Below are positions 26,989-35,295 of a stretch of 64,000 nucleotides of DNA, in pieces. The stretch's first letter is position 1. Every line of letters begins with the position of its first letter. The position numbers and the translations under genes are program-made. The notes beneath the pieces were generated by a model. It did no database searches. It was given only the letters and a program-made list of their open reading frames with translations, and was not told the origin of the DNA. The stretch covers positions 1,231,953 to 1,295,952 of the forward strand of contig NZ_BAABFP010000002.1 of the NCBI RefSeq assembly GCF_039541115.1. Direction: 5' to 3'. Source of the DNA: Angustibacter luteus (GTDB lineage: Bacteria; Actinomycetota; Actinomycetes; Actinomycetales; Angustibacteraceae).

Positions 26989-27546
26989 TCACCAGGTGTG
27001 CGCGACGTCGATCACCAGCCGTGAGCCGCTGCCGGGACCGGCCAGGGTGAACACCCGGAACGGCAGCCGCGCCCGCACGCCGACCCCGAGCGTGGTGTAG
27101 CCCTCGAAGGTGCCGGCCCAGGCCACCTGCCGCAGCGTGCGGTAGCCGGCCGCGTCCACGAGCTCCCGCTGGTTCGCCGGACGGTAGGTCGGGTGCCCGG
27201 CGGTGTCGTAGGACGGCGCGACGACCGTGACCTGCAACCGCGCGCCACCGCGCAGCGGGACCGGCTTGCCGCTGCCGTCCATGGTCACCGCGCTGACGTA
27301 GCGGACGTTGTACCCCGGTGCCCGGCCGGCCAGGTCCACGACGACCCGGTCGTAGCAGGCGTGGCGTCCGGCGCGCACCCCGGTGACGTACTTGTGGCTG
27401 CCGGCGGGGTGGCTCTTCGCGAGCGAGCCCCAGGCCGTGCTGCACGTCGCGGCGCTGGCGGACGTCGGGGCGGCGACGACGGTCAGGGCCGCCGCGGCGG
27501 CGAGGAACGGGACGGCGAGCAACGCGCGGGTGCGGGTCAGCTTCAT
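26989..27546 (-). CDS. secreted AMIN-like domain protein
   Basis: 185-residue exported protein. Signal peptide residues 1-33 (KLTRTR, hydrophobic core, SASA cleavage). The mature domain begins CSTAWGSL and contains YDRVVVDLAGRAPGYNVRYVSAVTMDGSG and ARLQVTVVAP, then FEGYTTLGVGVRARLPFRVF, as in the actinobacterial AMIN-like domain family of uncharacterised exported proteins. Two cysteines (first mature residues and HACYD) could pair. ATG 27546 follows GAGGAGGACACC; an upstream in-frame ATG at 27585 would disrupt the signal peptide. Probably cell-wall associated; function unknown. Confidence 0.75.
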   Translation of the reverse strand: MKLTRTRALLAVPFLAAAAALTVVAAPTSASAATCSTAWGSLAKSHPAGSHKYVTGVRAGRHACYDRVVVDLAGRAPGYNVRYVSAVTMDGSGKPVPLRGGARLQVTVVAPSYDTAGHPTYRPANQRELVDAAGYRTLRQVAWAGTFEGYTTLGVGVRARLPFRVFTLAGPGSGSRLVIDVAHTW

Positions 27547-27597
27547 GGTGTCCTCCTCTCGGACACCTCTGGAACGCGCCAGCACGCCTTCCGGTTG

Positions 27598-29019
27598 TCA
27601 GCCCCGCGGGTCGGCCGACCGGTCGGTCGGGCCGGCAACCGGCCCGACCCGAGGGTGGACGAGCGCCCGCCCGGTGCGGACGGGCGAGCGCCGGGCGGCG
27701 CGCAGCACCCGGGCGACCGTCGACGGCCGCATCAGCGCGGACGGCGGCTCCACCAGCTGCAGGACCCGGTTGAACCGCCGGGCCACGGCCACGTCGGTGT
27801 GGCTGGCCAGCAGGACCCGCAGGACGTAGCGGTTGACCAGGTCGGTTCCCGGCGCCTTCGGACCCTGGGTCAGCGGGTGCAGGAAGTCGGCGCCGACCGC
27901 GATGGACCACGGCGCGTCCAGGATCTTCGCCGCCCGCCGGTGGAACCTCCGCGGCAGCTCCGGCGAACCCGGCGGCAGCGTCCGCAGCAGCTCGCCCAAC
28001 GACGCGGCCTGCAACGCAGCGCAAGCCATGCCCTGCCCGTAGACCGGATCGAAGCTGCAGGCCGCATCGCCCACGACGACGAGCCCCGGCAGCAGGTCCG
28101 GCACCTTCTCGTAGTGCCGGCGACGGCTGGCCGGGAACCGGTAGTGCGCGACCGGCGAGACCCGCTCGCACCGTTCGACGACCTGGGCGACGCCCGGGCT
28201 GAGCAGGGTGCGGGTGAACGCGCGGAAGCCCTCGTCGTCCGTCGGCGGCGGGTCGCCGTGCACCCCCGCCAGCGTGACCATCCACCGGTCGCCCTCGACC
28301 GGCAGGACCGCGCCGATCCGGTAGCTGCGCGGCGGGGTCGGCCCGCACACGAGGAACCCGCCGTCCAGGTCGTCCGGGCCGCGGGCGAGCAGGCACGACG
28401 CGTACGCGCAGTCGATGCTCACCAGCGAGACCGGGGGCGCCAGCACCCCGGACGACTCCAGGTCGTGCGCGATCCGCGAGCTCCGCCCCGAGCAGTCCGC
28501 GACCAGGTCGGCCGGGCGTACCTCGACGCCGGACCCGGCAGCCACCTCGACGCCGGCCACCCGCCGTCCCTGCCGGTGCACCCGGTCGACCCGGACGCCG
28601 TCCTCGATCCGCACGTTCGGCACGTCGGCCAGCCGTCGCCGGACGGTCTGCTCCAGCAGCGGTCGGGTCATGCTCATCAGCACCGTGCCCCAGTCGCCCC
28701 GCGCCCGGTAGGCACCCTGCTGGAAGAACCAGGCCCGGGTGCCGTCGACCCGCACCGCCCCGGCCGCCTCGAGCTCGGCGTCGATGCCGGGGAACCACGC
28801 GCAGAGCTGGTCCAGCCCGGCCGCGAGCAGCAGGTGCAGGTGGCGTCCCTGCGGCACGTGGCCGCGCGGGTGCGGCGGCTCGTCCGCCGCGTCGGTCAGC
28901 CGCTCACGCTCGAGGACCAGGACGTCGTCCACCCGGTCGGCGAGCGCCCGGGCGGTCAGCATCCCGGCGATGCTCGCGCCGACGACGATCGCGCTGGTGC
29001 CCGCGCCGACCGCCGCCAT
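27598..29019 (-). CDS. FAD-dependent oxidoreductase (monooxygenase/epoxidase-like)
   Basis: 473-residue flavoprotein of the PHBH/squalene-epoxidase-like superfamily. The FAD dinucleotide fold is clear: IVVGASIAGMLTARAL at residue 10, a LVADCSGRSS segment near 190, and VVVGDAACSFDPVYGQGMACAALQA near 335, which binds FAD ribityl and diphosphate. Close analogues include epoxidases of polyether pathways and related uncharacterised enzymes. It begins 6 bp after the purA stop, so it is probably co-transcribed with purA although no metabolic link is evident. Substrate unknown. Confidence 0.75.
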   Translation of the reverse strand: MAAVGAGTSAIVVGASIAGMLTARALADRVDDVLVLERERLTDAADEPPHPRGHVPQGRHLHLLLAAGLDQLCAWFPGIDAELEAAGAVRVDGTRAWFFQQGAYRARGDWGTVLMSMTRPLLEQTVRRRLADVPNVRIEDGVRVDRVHRQGRRVAGVEVAAGSGVEVRPADLVADCSGRSSRIAHDLESSGVLAPPVSLVSIDCAYASCLLARGPDDLDGGFLVCGPTPPRSYRIGAVLPVEGDRWMVTLAGVHGDPPPTDDEGFRAFTRTLLSPGVAQVVERCERVSPVAHYRFPASRRRHYEKVPDLLPGLVVVGDAACSFDPVYGQGMACAALQAASLGELLRTLPPGSPELPRRFHRRAAKILDAPWSIAVGADFLHPLTQGPKAPGTDLVNRYVLRVLLASHTDVAVARRFNRVLQLVEPPSALMRPSTVARVLRAARRSPVRTGRALVHPRVGPVAGPTDRSADPRG

Positions 29020-29025
29020 GGTGGG

Positions 29026-30315
29026 TCACTCCTCGAGCAGGTCGTGCCGGCTGATGATCTCGTCGCGCCCGGGGCCGACTCCGATGGCCGACACCCGCTG
29101 GCCGATCATCTGCTCGACGGTCTCGACGTAGCGCTGCGCGTTGACCGGCAGCTCCTCGAAGGTGCGGCACCCGCTGATGTCCTCCCACCAGCCGGGCAGG
29201 TCCTCGTAGATCGGCGTGGCGTGGTGGAAGTCGCTCTGGGTCATCGGCATCTCGTCGTGCCGGACGCCGTCCACGTCGTACGCGACGCAGATCTTCAGCG
29301 TCTCGATACCGCTGAGGGTGTCCAGCTTGGTGATGACGAAGTCGGTCACGCCGTTGACGCGGTTGGCGTACCGGCCGATCACGACGTCCAGCCAGCCGCA
29401 GCGGCGCGGGCGGCCCGTCGTCGTCCCGTACTCGCCGCCGGTCTTGCGCAGGTGCTCGCCCATGTCGTCGAGCAGCTCGGTGGGGAACGGGCCCTCGCCG
29501 ACGCGGGTCGTGTAGGCCTTGAGGATGGCCACGACGCGGTCGATCCGGTTCGGCGGGATGCCGGACCCGGTGCACGCGCCGCCGGACGTCGCGTTGGACG
29601 ACGTCACGAACGGGTAGGTGCCGTGGTCGACGTCCAGCAAGGTGGCCTGGCCGGCCTCGAGCAGCACGGTCTTGCCGGCGTCCAGCGCCTGGCCCAGCAG
29701 CAGCCCGGTGTCGGCGACCATGGGCCGCAGCGCGTCCCGGTGCTCGGTGAGCTCCTCGACGACCTCGTCGACGGTGATGGCCCGCCGGTTGTAGATCTTG
29801 GCCAGCACCTGGTTCTTGAGCTCGAGGGCACCCTCGACCTTCTGCCGCAGGATGCCTTCGTCGAACAGGTCCTGGACGCGGATGCCGATGCGGTTCATCT
29901 TGTCCGCGTACGTCGGGCCGATGCCGCGCCCGGTGGTGCCGATCTTGCGGCTGCCCAGGAAGCGCTCGGTCACCTTGTCGAGCGTGCGGTTGTACGGCGC
30001 GATGACGTGGGCGTCCGCGCTGATCACCAGCTTGGTGGTGTCGATGCCGCGCGCGTTCAGGCCCTCGAGCTCCTCGAACAGCACGGACAGGTCGACGACG
30101 ACGCCGTTGCCGATGACGGGGGTGCAGGTGGGCGTGAGGATGCCGGAGGGCAGCAGGTGCAGCGCGTACTTCTCGCCTTCGATGACCACGGTGTGGCCGG
30201 CGTTGTTGCCACCGTTGAACTTGACCACGTAGTCGACGCGGCTGCCGAGCAGGTCCGTCGCCTTGCCCTTGCCCTCGTCGCCCCACTGGGCACCGACGAG
30301 CACGATCGCGGGCAT
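29026..30315 (-). CDS. purA: adenylosuccinate synthetase
   Basis: 429-residue GTP-dependent enzyme that joins IMP and aspartate on the way to AMP. It begins with the phosphate loop [23 protein letters not shown] and has [51 protein letters not shown] and the C-terminal [18 protein letters not shown]. The start is ATG 30315, since the upstream extension to 30336 is not conserved in the family; spacing to AAGGAAG is long, so the start is moderately sure. Third purine locus in the window, unlinked in operon terms from purSQL and purDC. Confidence 0.96.
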   Translation of the reverse strand: MPAIVLVGAQWGDEGKGKATDLLGSRVDYVVKFNGGNNAGHTVVIEGEKYALHLLPSGILTPTCTPVIGNGVVVDLSVLFEELEGLNARGIDTTKLVISADAHVIAPYNRTLDKVTERFLGSRKIGTTGRGIGPTYADKMNRIGIRVQDLFDEGILRQKVEGALELKNQVLAKIYNRRAITVDEVVEELTEHRDALRPMVADTGLLLGQALDAGKTVLLEAGQATLLDVDHGTYPFVTSSNATSGGACTGSGIPPNRIDRVVAILKAYTTRVGEGPFPTELLDDMGEHLRKTGGEYGTTTGRPRRCGWLDVVIGRYANRVNGVTDFVITKLDTLSGIETLKICVAYDVDGVRHDEMPMTQSDFHHATPIYEDLPGWWEDISGCRTFEELPVNAQRYVETVEQMIGQRVSAIGVGPGRDEIISRHDLLEE

Positions 30316-30401
30316 GCTGACACCAACTTCCTTCACCGGGGCCGGACGCCCGCGCAGTGCGCCCGGACGCAGCGAGGTTACCGAACCTCGGCCGAGCGCG
30401 T

Positions 30402-31382
30402 TCAGCGGCGACCGAGCAGACCCCGCCGCTCGGCCACGACGCCGAGCTGGAAGCGCGAGTGCACGCTGAGGTCGTCCATCAGGTTGGCGACCCGGCGGCG
30501 CACCGTGCGCACCCCGATCCCCAGGTACCGGGCGATCGCCTCGTCCTTGAAACCGCTGGCCAGCAACGAGAGCAGGCGCGTGTCGGCGTCCTGCTCGATG
30601 TACTCGTCCGGGACCGTGATGCCGCTGGCCCAGGCGTCGTCGAAGACCGCGGTGAACGCGGCGACCAGCAGCGGCAGCCGGATCAGCACGGCGGACGACG
30701 CGGTGCCACCCCAGGTCGGGGCCGAGATGACGCAGGCGTCACCGAGCACCGCGTACTCCGAGGGCACCTTGTCGACCAGCCGCTGGCGCTCGCCGAGACT
30801 GGCCCAGTCCCGCACCCAGGCCAGGTGCTGCGGGTCATCCAGGACCGAGATCGGGTAGATGGACCGCTGCTCGCGGCCGCGGGCCAGGTCCTCGCGGGCC
30901 CGGCTGTCGACGCCGGAGTCCGCCGCGGCGCCGGCGGCCACGTCGAGGTGGAAGCTGCGGATCGGGCCGGACGTCGTCCGCAGCATCTCCTCCACCGTGC
31001 CGGCCAAGGAGTCGGCGGGGATGACGTCGAGCGAGGTGGGGTCGAGGACGTCACTGCGGCCGGCCAGGTGGTCGGCCGAGAACTCGCTCATCGCCGCGGC
31101 GACCTCCTCGAGCTCGCGCCGGCGCAGGTTGAGCCGGGCGTTCTCGCGGTCCACGAGCCGGGTGAGGGCGGCGCGGGGGTGCGGGGCGATCAGCGAGGCG
31201 TCGAGGTCCTGCCGGATCAGGCGGAGCTCGATGAGCGGCAGCAGCGCGGACCGGGCCCGCTCCAGCGGCCAGTCGAGCGCCTCCGCGTGCTGCTCGAGGC
31301 GCAGCCCGTCCTGGCGCAGGACACGTCGGTAGAGCCGGTCCGACTCGTCGCCGATGCCGAACGTCGTGAGGACGGTGCTCAT
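30402..31382 (-). CDS. TrmB/LuxR-like two-HTH transcriptional regulator
   Basis: 326-residue regulator. The N-terminus (about 10-95) looks like a TrmB-type winged helix followed by a helical linker ([23 protein letters not shown]). The centre (about 130-250) is an effector-like domain without a known motif. The C-terminus is a LuxR-type [51 protein letters not shown]. This architecture is common in actinomycete regulators of secondary metabolism or stress. It stands alone with a long AT-richer upstream region containing TGGCA/TGCCA repeats that may be its own binding site. Targets unknown. Confidence 0.8.
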   Translation of the reverse strand: MSTVLTTFGIGDESDRLYRRVLRQDGLRLEQHAEALDWPLERARSALLPLIELRLIRQDLDASLIAPHPRAALTRLVDRENARLNLRRRELEEVAAAMSEFSADHLAGRSDVLDPTSLDVIPADSLAGTVEEMLRTTSGPIRSFHLDVAAGAAADSGVDSRAREDLARGREQRSIYPISVLDDPQHLAWVRDWASLGERQRLVDKVPSEYAVLGDACVISAPTWGGTASSAVLIRLPLLVAAFTAVFDDAWASGITVPDEYIEQDADTRLLSLLASGFKDEAIARYLGIGVRTVRRRVANLMDDLSVHSRFQLGVVAERRGLLGRR

Positions 31383-31444
31383 CGGGTGGGCCCTTCGCCG
31401 ATGTGATCGCTAGGCGTGACACACAGCCCACCGATTGTCATATT

Positions 31445-31466
31445 TGGCATCTTAGTGCCATTGGCA
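31445..31466. promoter_or_regulatory. TGGCA/TGCCA inverted-repeat cluster upstream of regulator
   Basis: TGGCA (31445..31449), TGCCA (31456..31460) and TGGCA (31462..31466) give two overlapping palindromes, with 6-bp and 1-bp spacers, inside an AT-rich patch about 65-85 bp before the regulator's ATG. Position and symmetry suggest an operator, perhaps autoregulatory; this is inference. Confidence 0.4.
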
Positions 31467-31670
31467 GGTAAGGGACAGACAGAATGCCTATCGGGGATGC
31501 ATCATCGTGGTGGCGAGAGCGCGGCCGGTGCAGGGGTCGGCCGCGAACTCGGATCGCAGTCAGCATGGCGACCACGGGGTCGGACGGGACCGGGCAGTCC
31601 TTTCCAGACCATCAGGGACCGTACTCGCTGGGGGCAGATGCGATCAGGGGTCCCATCTGGGGACGCTGGA

Positions 31671-31701
31671 GCGCCGGCCCCGGATCATCCGGGGTCGGCG
31701 C
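31671..31701. terminator. strong GC hairpin downstream of DUF3151 gene
   Basis: GCGCCG-g-CCCCGGAT-c-ATCCGGGG-t-CGGCGC forms a 14-bp stem with one internal mismatch and a one-base centre. It is 33-63 bp beyond the DUF3151 stop. No T-run follows, as is usual for actinomycete hairpin terminators. Confidence 0.55.
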
Positions 31702-31733
31702 TCTGCCGTTGGCGCTCTGCCGTTGGCGTCGAC

Positions 31734-32141
31734 TCAGCCCAGCTCGCGGGCGGCCTGCGGGTCGCAGTCCGCCAGGAACGTCACGCAACGCTCGTGCTCG
31801 GCCGTCTCGTCGATCTCGCCCGCCGCGACCCCGAGGGCGTGCAGCGCGCGCAGGAAGCCACGGTTCGGCTCGTGCGACCACGGCACCGGGCCCTGACCGC
31901 GCCAGCCGCTGCGCCGCAACGCATCCAGCCCGCGGTGGTAGCCGGTGCGCGCGTAGGCGTACGCCTCGATCGTCCGGCCGCCGTCGAGCGCCTGCTCGGC
32001 CAGCACCGCCCAGGGCAGGCTGGACGCCGGGTACTCGGCGGCGAGGTTGGTGGGGGTTCGGCCGGCGGCGAGCTCGCGGGCAACGGTCAGCTCCGGCTCG
32101 TCGGCGAGCCTGGTCGGGGGGATGCCCAGCAGGTTGTCCAT
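31734..32141 (-). CDS. DUF3151 family protein
   Basis: 135-residue protein of the actinobacterial DUF3151 group. It is largely helical, with conserved-looking blocks SSLPWAVLAEQALD, EAYAYARTGYHRGLDALRRSGWRGQGPVPWSHEPNRGFLRAL and a short C-terminal ERCVTFLADCDPQAARELG. The helical hairpins are TPR-like. Function is unknown. ATG 32141 has CAGGAT six bases upstream (leaderless pattern). Isolated gene; its stop is followed by a strong hairpin and its upstream side by repeat A. Confidence 0.88.
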   Translation of the reverse strand: MDNLLGIPPTRLADEPELTVARELAAGRTPTNLAAEYPASSLPWAVLAEQALDGGRTIEAYAYARTGYHRGLDALRRSGWRGQGPVPWSHEPNRGFLRALHALGVAAGEIDETAEHERCVTFLADCDPQAARELG

Positions 32142-32196
32142 CCCGCCATCCTGTCAGGAGCCTCCACCCCTCCCCCACCCGCCAAGCGCGCCGATG

Positions 32197-32273
32197 TTGA
32201 TCACGTTCAGTGGGTCCAGACCTGCTTCTCGAGGCGAAGAACCCTTGCGAAGTGGACGCAACCCTCGAGAAGT
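32197..32273 (+). repeat. repeat family A, copy 2
   Basis: Begins TTGATCACGTTCAGTGGGT, continues CCAGACCTGCTTCTCGAGG, then a loop containing about 20 extra bases, and CCCTCGAGAAGTG closing the inner hairpin. It ends five bases before the stop codon of the AbiEi-like gene, in the 136-bp gap after the DUF3151 start. Confidence 0.85.
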
Positions 32274-32277
32274 GCGC

Positions 32278-33243
32278 CTACCTCACCCACCGCCGCTCGG
32301 CACGCCCCCGGCCGCCGACGACGAGCCGACCCAACCGCGGCAGATCATGGACGTCGGCCCAGCCGAACCGGACGACGCCCCAGCTCGCCCGCTCGATCGC
32401 CAGCTCGCGTCGCCGCTCCCGCCAGGCGACGTCCGACGCGGTCTCGCCCGGCTTCACTAGGCGTCCGTACTTGATCTTCCCGTCGAACTCGCCCACCAAC
32501 CGCCACCGGATCCAGGCGAAGTCGACTCGGACGACCCCTTCGTCGGTGCGGATCTCGAGCTGGAGCTCGTCGGGTGCCAGGTCGAGCTGGTGCAGGGCCC
32601 AGCGCGCCAGGCTCTCGCCCGGCGACTCCGCTCGGCCGTCCGCCAGTGGCAGGACCCGGGACGCCCGCCGCGCACCGGGCCAGTCCATGCAGGCCTCGAG
32701 GTCACGACGCACCTGCTCCTGGGTGACGCCTCGCGCGCAGGCGGCGTCCGCGATCACCAGCGCACTGGCCGGCGAGGCGACGCGGGCGACGTCCAGGCTC
32801 GTGCGCGCCAGGTCCGACACCGGCAGGCCGTCCACCGTTCGCACGCGTTCGGTGGTCAGCGCCCCGACGTGGTGCCACACGCCCCCCTCGTGACGCCCGG
32901 ATGACGCCCCGTCCGGGTGGGTGACGTGCACCTCGCTCAGGTCCAGGTCGTACGCCGGCAGCCCGTGCACCATCGCTGCACTCGTGTGCGAGAACGCGAT
33001 GGGACTGCGCAGCGTCAGGTGCGCCGCGCGGGCCTGCAGGACGTGGCGGCCCGCGGCGTCCGCCTCTGTCACGAACCGGCTGGGTGCGAACACTCCACGC
33101 CGCAGGCGGACCCAGTGACCGTCCGCCAGACCGCGCTGGATCTCGCGCGGGTGCATCCCGACGTCCAGTGCCTGGGCCGTGGTGAAGACACCGCGCTGCG
33201 CGGCGACGACGGCATCGAGGCGGGGGTAAGGCAGTCCGGTCAT
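32278..33243 (-). CDS. AbiEi-antitoxin-like / DUF559-like protein
   Basis: 321-residue protein. The N-terminus (about 1-60) is a winged helix of the AbiEi antitoxin type (LDAVVAAQRGVFTTAQALDVGMHPREIQRGLADGHWVRLRRGVFAP). The C-terminus (about 215-321) resembles a small restriction-like endonuclease domain: ESLARWAL, then RVDFAWIRWRLVGEFDGKIKYG and ERRRELAIERASWGVVRFGWADV, with Glu/Asp/Lys in Vsr/DUF559-like order. No AbiEii toxin gene is adjacent. Such proteins are often found as orphans in actinomycetes. ATG 33243 is the chosen start; the open frame upstream runs into repeat A. It is bracketed by inverted copies of family A. Confidence 0.75.
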   Translation of the reverse strand: MTGLPYPRLDAVVAAQRGVFTTAQALDVGMHPREIQRGLADGHWVRLRRGVFAPSRFVTEADAAGRHVLQARAAHLTLRSPIAFSHTSAAMVHGLPAYDLDLSEVHVTHPDGASSGRHEGGVWHHVGALTTERVRTVDGLPVSDLARTSLDVARVASPASALVIADAACARGVTQEQVRRDLEACMDWPGARRASRVLPLADGRAESPGESLARWALHQLDLAPDELQLEIRTDEGVVRVDFAWIRWRLVGEFDGKIKYGRLVKPGETASDVAWRERRRELAIERASWGVVRFGWADVHDLPRLGRLVVGGRGRAERRWVR

Positions 33244-33375
33244 CCGGACAGGGTCGCCGCCCAGAGCGCGGTCGCGTAGGCCTCTACCGGCATCTGTGGA
33301 CGACGGGACGGGCCGGGCTTCCTGTGGACGACGGCACCGCCCCCGGCCGCCAGCGACGAGGACCCCAAGGGCTGC

Positions 33376-33437
33376 TGTCACTTCTCGAGGGTTGTTCACC
33401 TCGAGAAGCGGGTCTAGACCCACTGAACGTGATCAAC
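33376..33437 (-). repeat. repeat family A, copy 3
   Basis: On the minus strand it starts TTGATCACGTTCAGTGGGT at 33437, then CTAGACCCGCTTCTCGAGG, loop, and CCCTCGAGAAGTGACAG. It lies upstream of the AbiEi-like gene and 31 bp from the GAP-protein stop, inverted relative to copy 2. Both flanking copies share the GAAGTG variant of the inner arm, unlike copies 1 and 4. Confidence 0.85.
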
Positions 33438-33468
33438 AGCGGGGGCGGAGCACGCCGGGGGGCAGGTG

Positions 33469-34155
33469 TCAGGAGGGGACGCCCAGCCCGTGCAGGGCCT
33501 TGACCAGGAACCACAGCCCGAACACCAGGCCCAGCGTCATGACGAGGATGCGGTTCTTGGCGACCAGCCAGCCGACGATCTTGTCCAGCAGCGCCGCGGA
33601 GCGGACGGGCGAGACGAAGCCGATCGCCAGCAGCGCCAGCAGGGTCGACTCGCCGAGGGCGATGAACAGCGCGAACGAGAGCACGCGCTCGGCGAGGGGC
33701 AGGCCAGCGCCGGCGATGGCCGAGACGGCGCCGACGGTGAAGACCCAGAACTTCACGCTGAGCAGGATCATCGCGATGCCGATGCCGAACGCGTTCGCCG
33801 GCGAGATCCGGTCGACGACGCTGAGCCACCGCGGCGGGGGCCCATCGGGGTCACCGTGCTTGAGGGCGGCCCCGAGCGCCGACAGCAGCATCGTCAGGGA
33901 CACCAGCAGCAAGATGAACGACGCCACCGCGCCCGGCCCGTCGTCGGCGTCCTCGGCGATGGCGCTGCTGGTGTGCAGCAGCAACGCGAAGATCAGACCC
34001 TGGAAGACGCGCGCGCCCGTCATGCCCAGGACCCACGCGAACGCCTTCGGACGGCCGTTCTCGGCGCGCAGCAGCAGGATCGTGACCACGCTCTGCACCG
34101 GGACGAGGGCGCAGCCGAGGATCAGCGGGATGAGCGTGCCCCAGAGACTGAACAC
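33469..34155 (-). CDS. GAP (SfLAP) family membrane protein
   Basis: 228-residue integral membrane protein with six predicted helices, matching the GAP/sulfolipid-1-addressing family: an N-terminal LIPLILGCALVPVQSVVTILLLRAENGRPKAFAWVLGM, a cytoplasmic loop (HGDPDGPPPRWLSVVD), and VKFWVFTVGAVSAIAGAG with LFIALGESTLLALLAIG. Mycobacterial relatives help move glycolipids or glycopeptidolipids across the membrane; the cargo here is unknown. The start is ATG 34155, only 28 bp after the aldolase stop, so the two may share a transcript. Confidence 0.8.
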   Translation of the reverse strand: MFSLWGTLIPLILGCALVPVQSVVTILLLRAENGRPKAFAWVLGMTGARVFQGLIFALLLHTSSAIAEDADDGPGAVASFILLLVSLTMLLSALGAALKHGDPDGPPPRWLSVVDRISPANAFGIGIAMILLSVKFWVFTVGAVSAIAGAGLPLAERVLSFALFIALGESTLLALLAIGFVSPVRSAALLDKIVGWLVAKNRILVMTLGLVFGLWFLVKALHGLGVPS

Positions 34156-34183
34156 CCCGCCTCCATCCGCCGTACGTCGGGGG

Positions 34184-35215
34184 TCAGCGCTGCCGCTGGC
34201 CGGCGCTGCGCAGGTTCTGGCAGGCCTCCACGACGCGCGCGGCCATGCCGCCCTCGGCGGCCTTGCCCCAGGCGCGCGGGTCGTAGGCCTTCTTGTTGCC
34301 GACCTCGCCGTCCACCTTCAGCACGCCGTCGTAGTTCTGGAACATGTGCGCGGCCGCCGGGCGGGTGAAGGCGTACTGGGTGTCCGTGTCGACGTTCATC
34401 TTCACGACGCCGTAGTCGACCGCGTCCGAGATCTCGGACGGGAGCGATCCGGACCCGCCGTGGAAGACCAGGTCGAACGGCTTGGACCCGGCGTCCAGGC
34501 CCTTGGCGGACGCGACCGCGTCCTGCGCCTGCTTGAGGATCTCGGGGCGCAGCTTCACGTTGCCCGGCTTGTAGACGCCGTGCACGTTCCCGAACGTCAG
34601 GGCCGTCATGTAGCGGCCGTTCTCGCCCAGGCCGAGCGCCTCGACGGTGGCGATCGCGTCCTCGGGCGTGGAGTACAGCTTGTCGTCGATCGCGCCGACG
34701 ACGCCGTCCTCCTCGCCGCCGACCACGCCCACCTCGATCTCCAGGATGATGTGCGCGGCGTGCGCGGCCTCGAGCAGCTCGCGGGCGATCTGCAGGTTCT
34801 CCTCCACCGGCACGGCGGACCCGTCCCACATGTGCGACTGGAACAGCGGCAGCTCGCCGCGCGCGACGCGCTCGCGCGAGATCGCCAGCAGCGGCCGGAC
34901 GAACCCGTCGAGCTTGTCCTTCGGGCAGTGGTCCGTGTGCAGGGCGATCTGCACGTCGTAGTTCTTGGCCACCTCGTAGGCGTACGCGGCGAGCGCGACC
35001 GAGCCGGTCACCATGTCCTTCACCGTCGAGCCGGACAGGTACTCGGCACCACCGGTCGAGACCTGCACGATGCCGTCGCTCTCCGCCTCCGCGAAGCCCT
35101 GGATCGCCGCGATCAGCGTCTGCGACGAGCTGACGTTGATCGCCGGGTAGGCGAAACCGCCAGACTTGGCGCGGTCGAGCATCTCGGCGTACGACTCGGG
35201 CGTTGCGATGGGCAT
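34184..35215 (-). CDS. fbaA: class II fructose-bisphosphate aldolase
   Basis: 343-residue zinc-dependent aldolase of glycolysis/gluconeogenesis. Metal and substrate features are ALHTDHCPKDKL (zinc His), EIEVGVVGGEEDGV (Glu), FGNVHGVYKPGNVKL (His), VFHGGSGS (phosphate and zinc His) and MNVDTDTQYAFTRP. The ATG at 35215 has AGGAG seven bases upstream; a TTG at 35218 is discarded. Length and motifs fit the actinobacterial class IIA enzyme. High certainty. Confidence 0.96.
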   Translation of the reverse strand: MPIATPESYAEMLDRAKSGGFAYPAINVSSSQTLIAAIQGFAEAESDGIVQVSTGGAEYLSGSTVKDMVTGSVALAAYAYEVAKNYDVQIALHTDHCPKDKLDGFVRPLLAISRERVARGELPLFQSHMWDGSAVPVEENLQIARELLEAAHAAHIILEIEVGVVGGEEDGVVGAIDDKLYSTPEDAIATVEALGLGENGRYMTALTFGNVHGVYKPGNVKLRPEILKQAQDAVASAKGLDAGSKPFDLVFHGGSGSLPSEISDAVDYGVVKMNVDTDTQYAFTRPAAAHMFQNYDGVLKVDGEVGNKKAYDPRAWGKAAEGGMAARVVEACQNLRSAGQRQR

Positions 35216-35295
35216 CAAGGCTCCTGGAGGGTCGTGGCACGGTCACGGTGCGGCCTGGCTAGAACCTATTGGACGGCGCGAGCGCAGGTCGAGTG

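Larger units (their letters stand above)
31383..31733. other. 351-bp gene-free stretch
   Basis: Upstream of the TrmB/LuxR-like gene, 31434..31500 is the most AT-rich intergenic patch I noticed and holds TGGCA/TGCCA inverted repeats. From 31630 the sequence becomes GC-rich, with CAGATG/CATCTG arms, a strong hairpin at 31671..31701, and a 14-bp unit repeated twice in tandem at 31698..31725. No convincing coding frame was found on either strand. Confidence 0.6.
32197..33437. mobile_element. possible transposon-like unit: AbiEi-like gene between inverted repeats
   Basis: Family A repeats bound this 1,241-bp interval in opposite orientation, with TTGATCA ends facing outward. The first 38 bases of each end differ at only two positions, and similarity continues for about 60 bases if a 20-base insertion in the left copy is allowed. 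The only gene inside is the AbiEi/DUF559-like one. No transposase and no clear target duplication are visible, so mobility by a trans-acting enzyme is a hypothesis. Confidence 0.35.

Noticed and set aside
27193..30858. Very long open frame on the plus strand opposite the FAD oxidoreductase, purA and the regulator
   Set aside because: It is antisense to recognised genes, its translation is low complexity (Arg/Asp/Gly/Val-rich) and it has no domain. Long antisense frames are normal in such high-GC DNA.
31671..31725. Possible small RNA or riboswitch between regulator and DUF3151 gene
   Set aside because: A simple strong hairpin plus a short tandem repeat explains it; no known riboswitch core was seen.
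32278..33243. Complete AbiE toxin-antitoxin pair
   Set aside because: Only an AbiEi-like N-terminal domain is present; no AbiEii nucleotidyltransferase gene is next to it.
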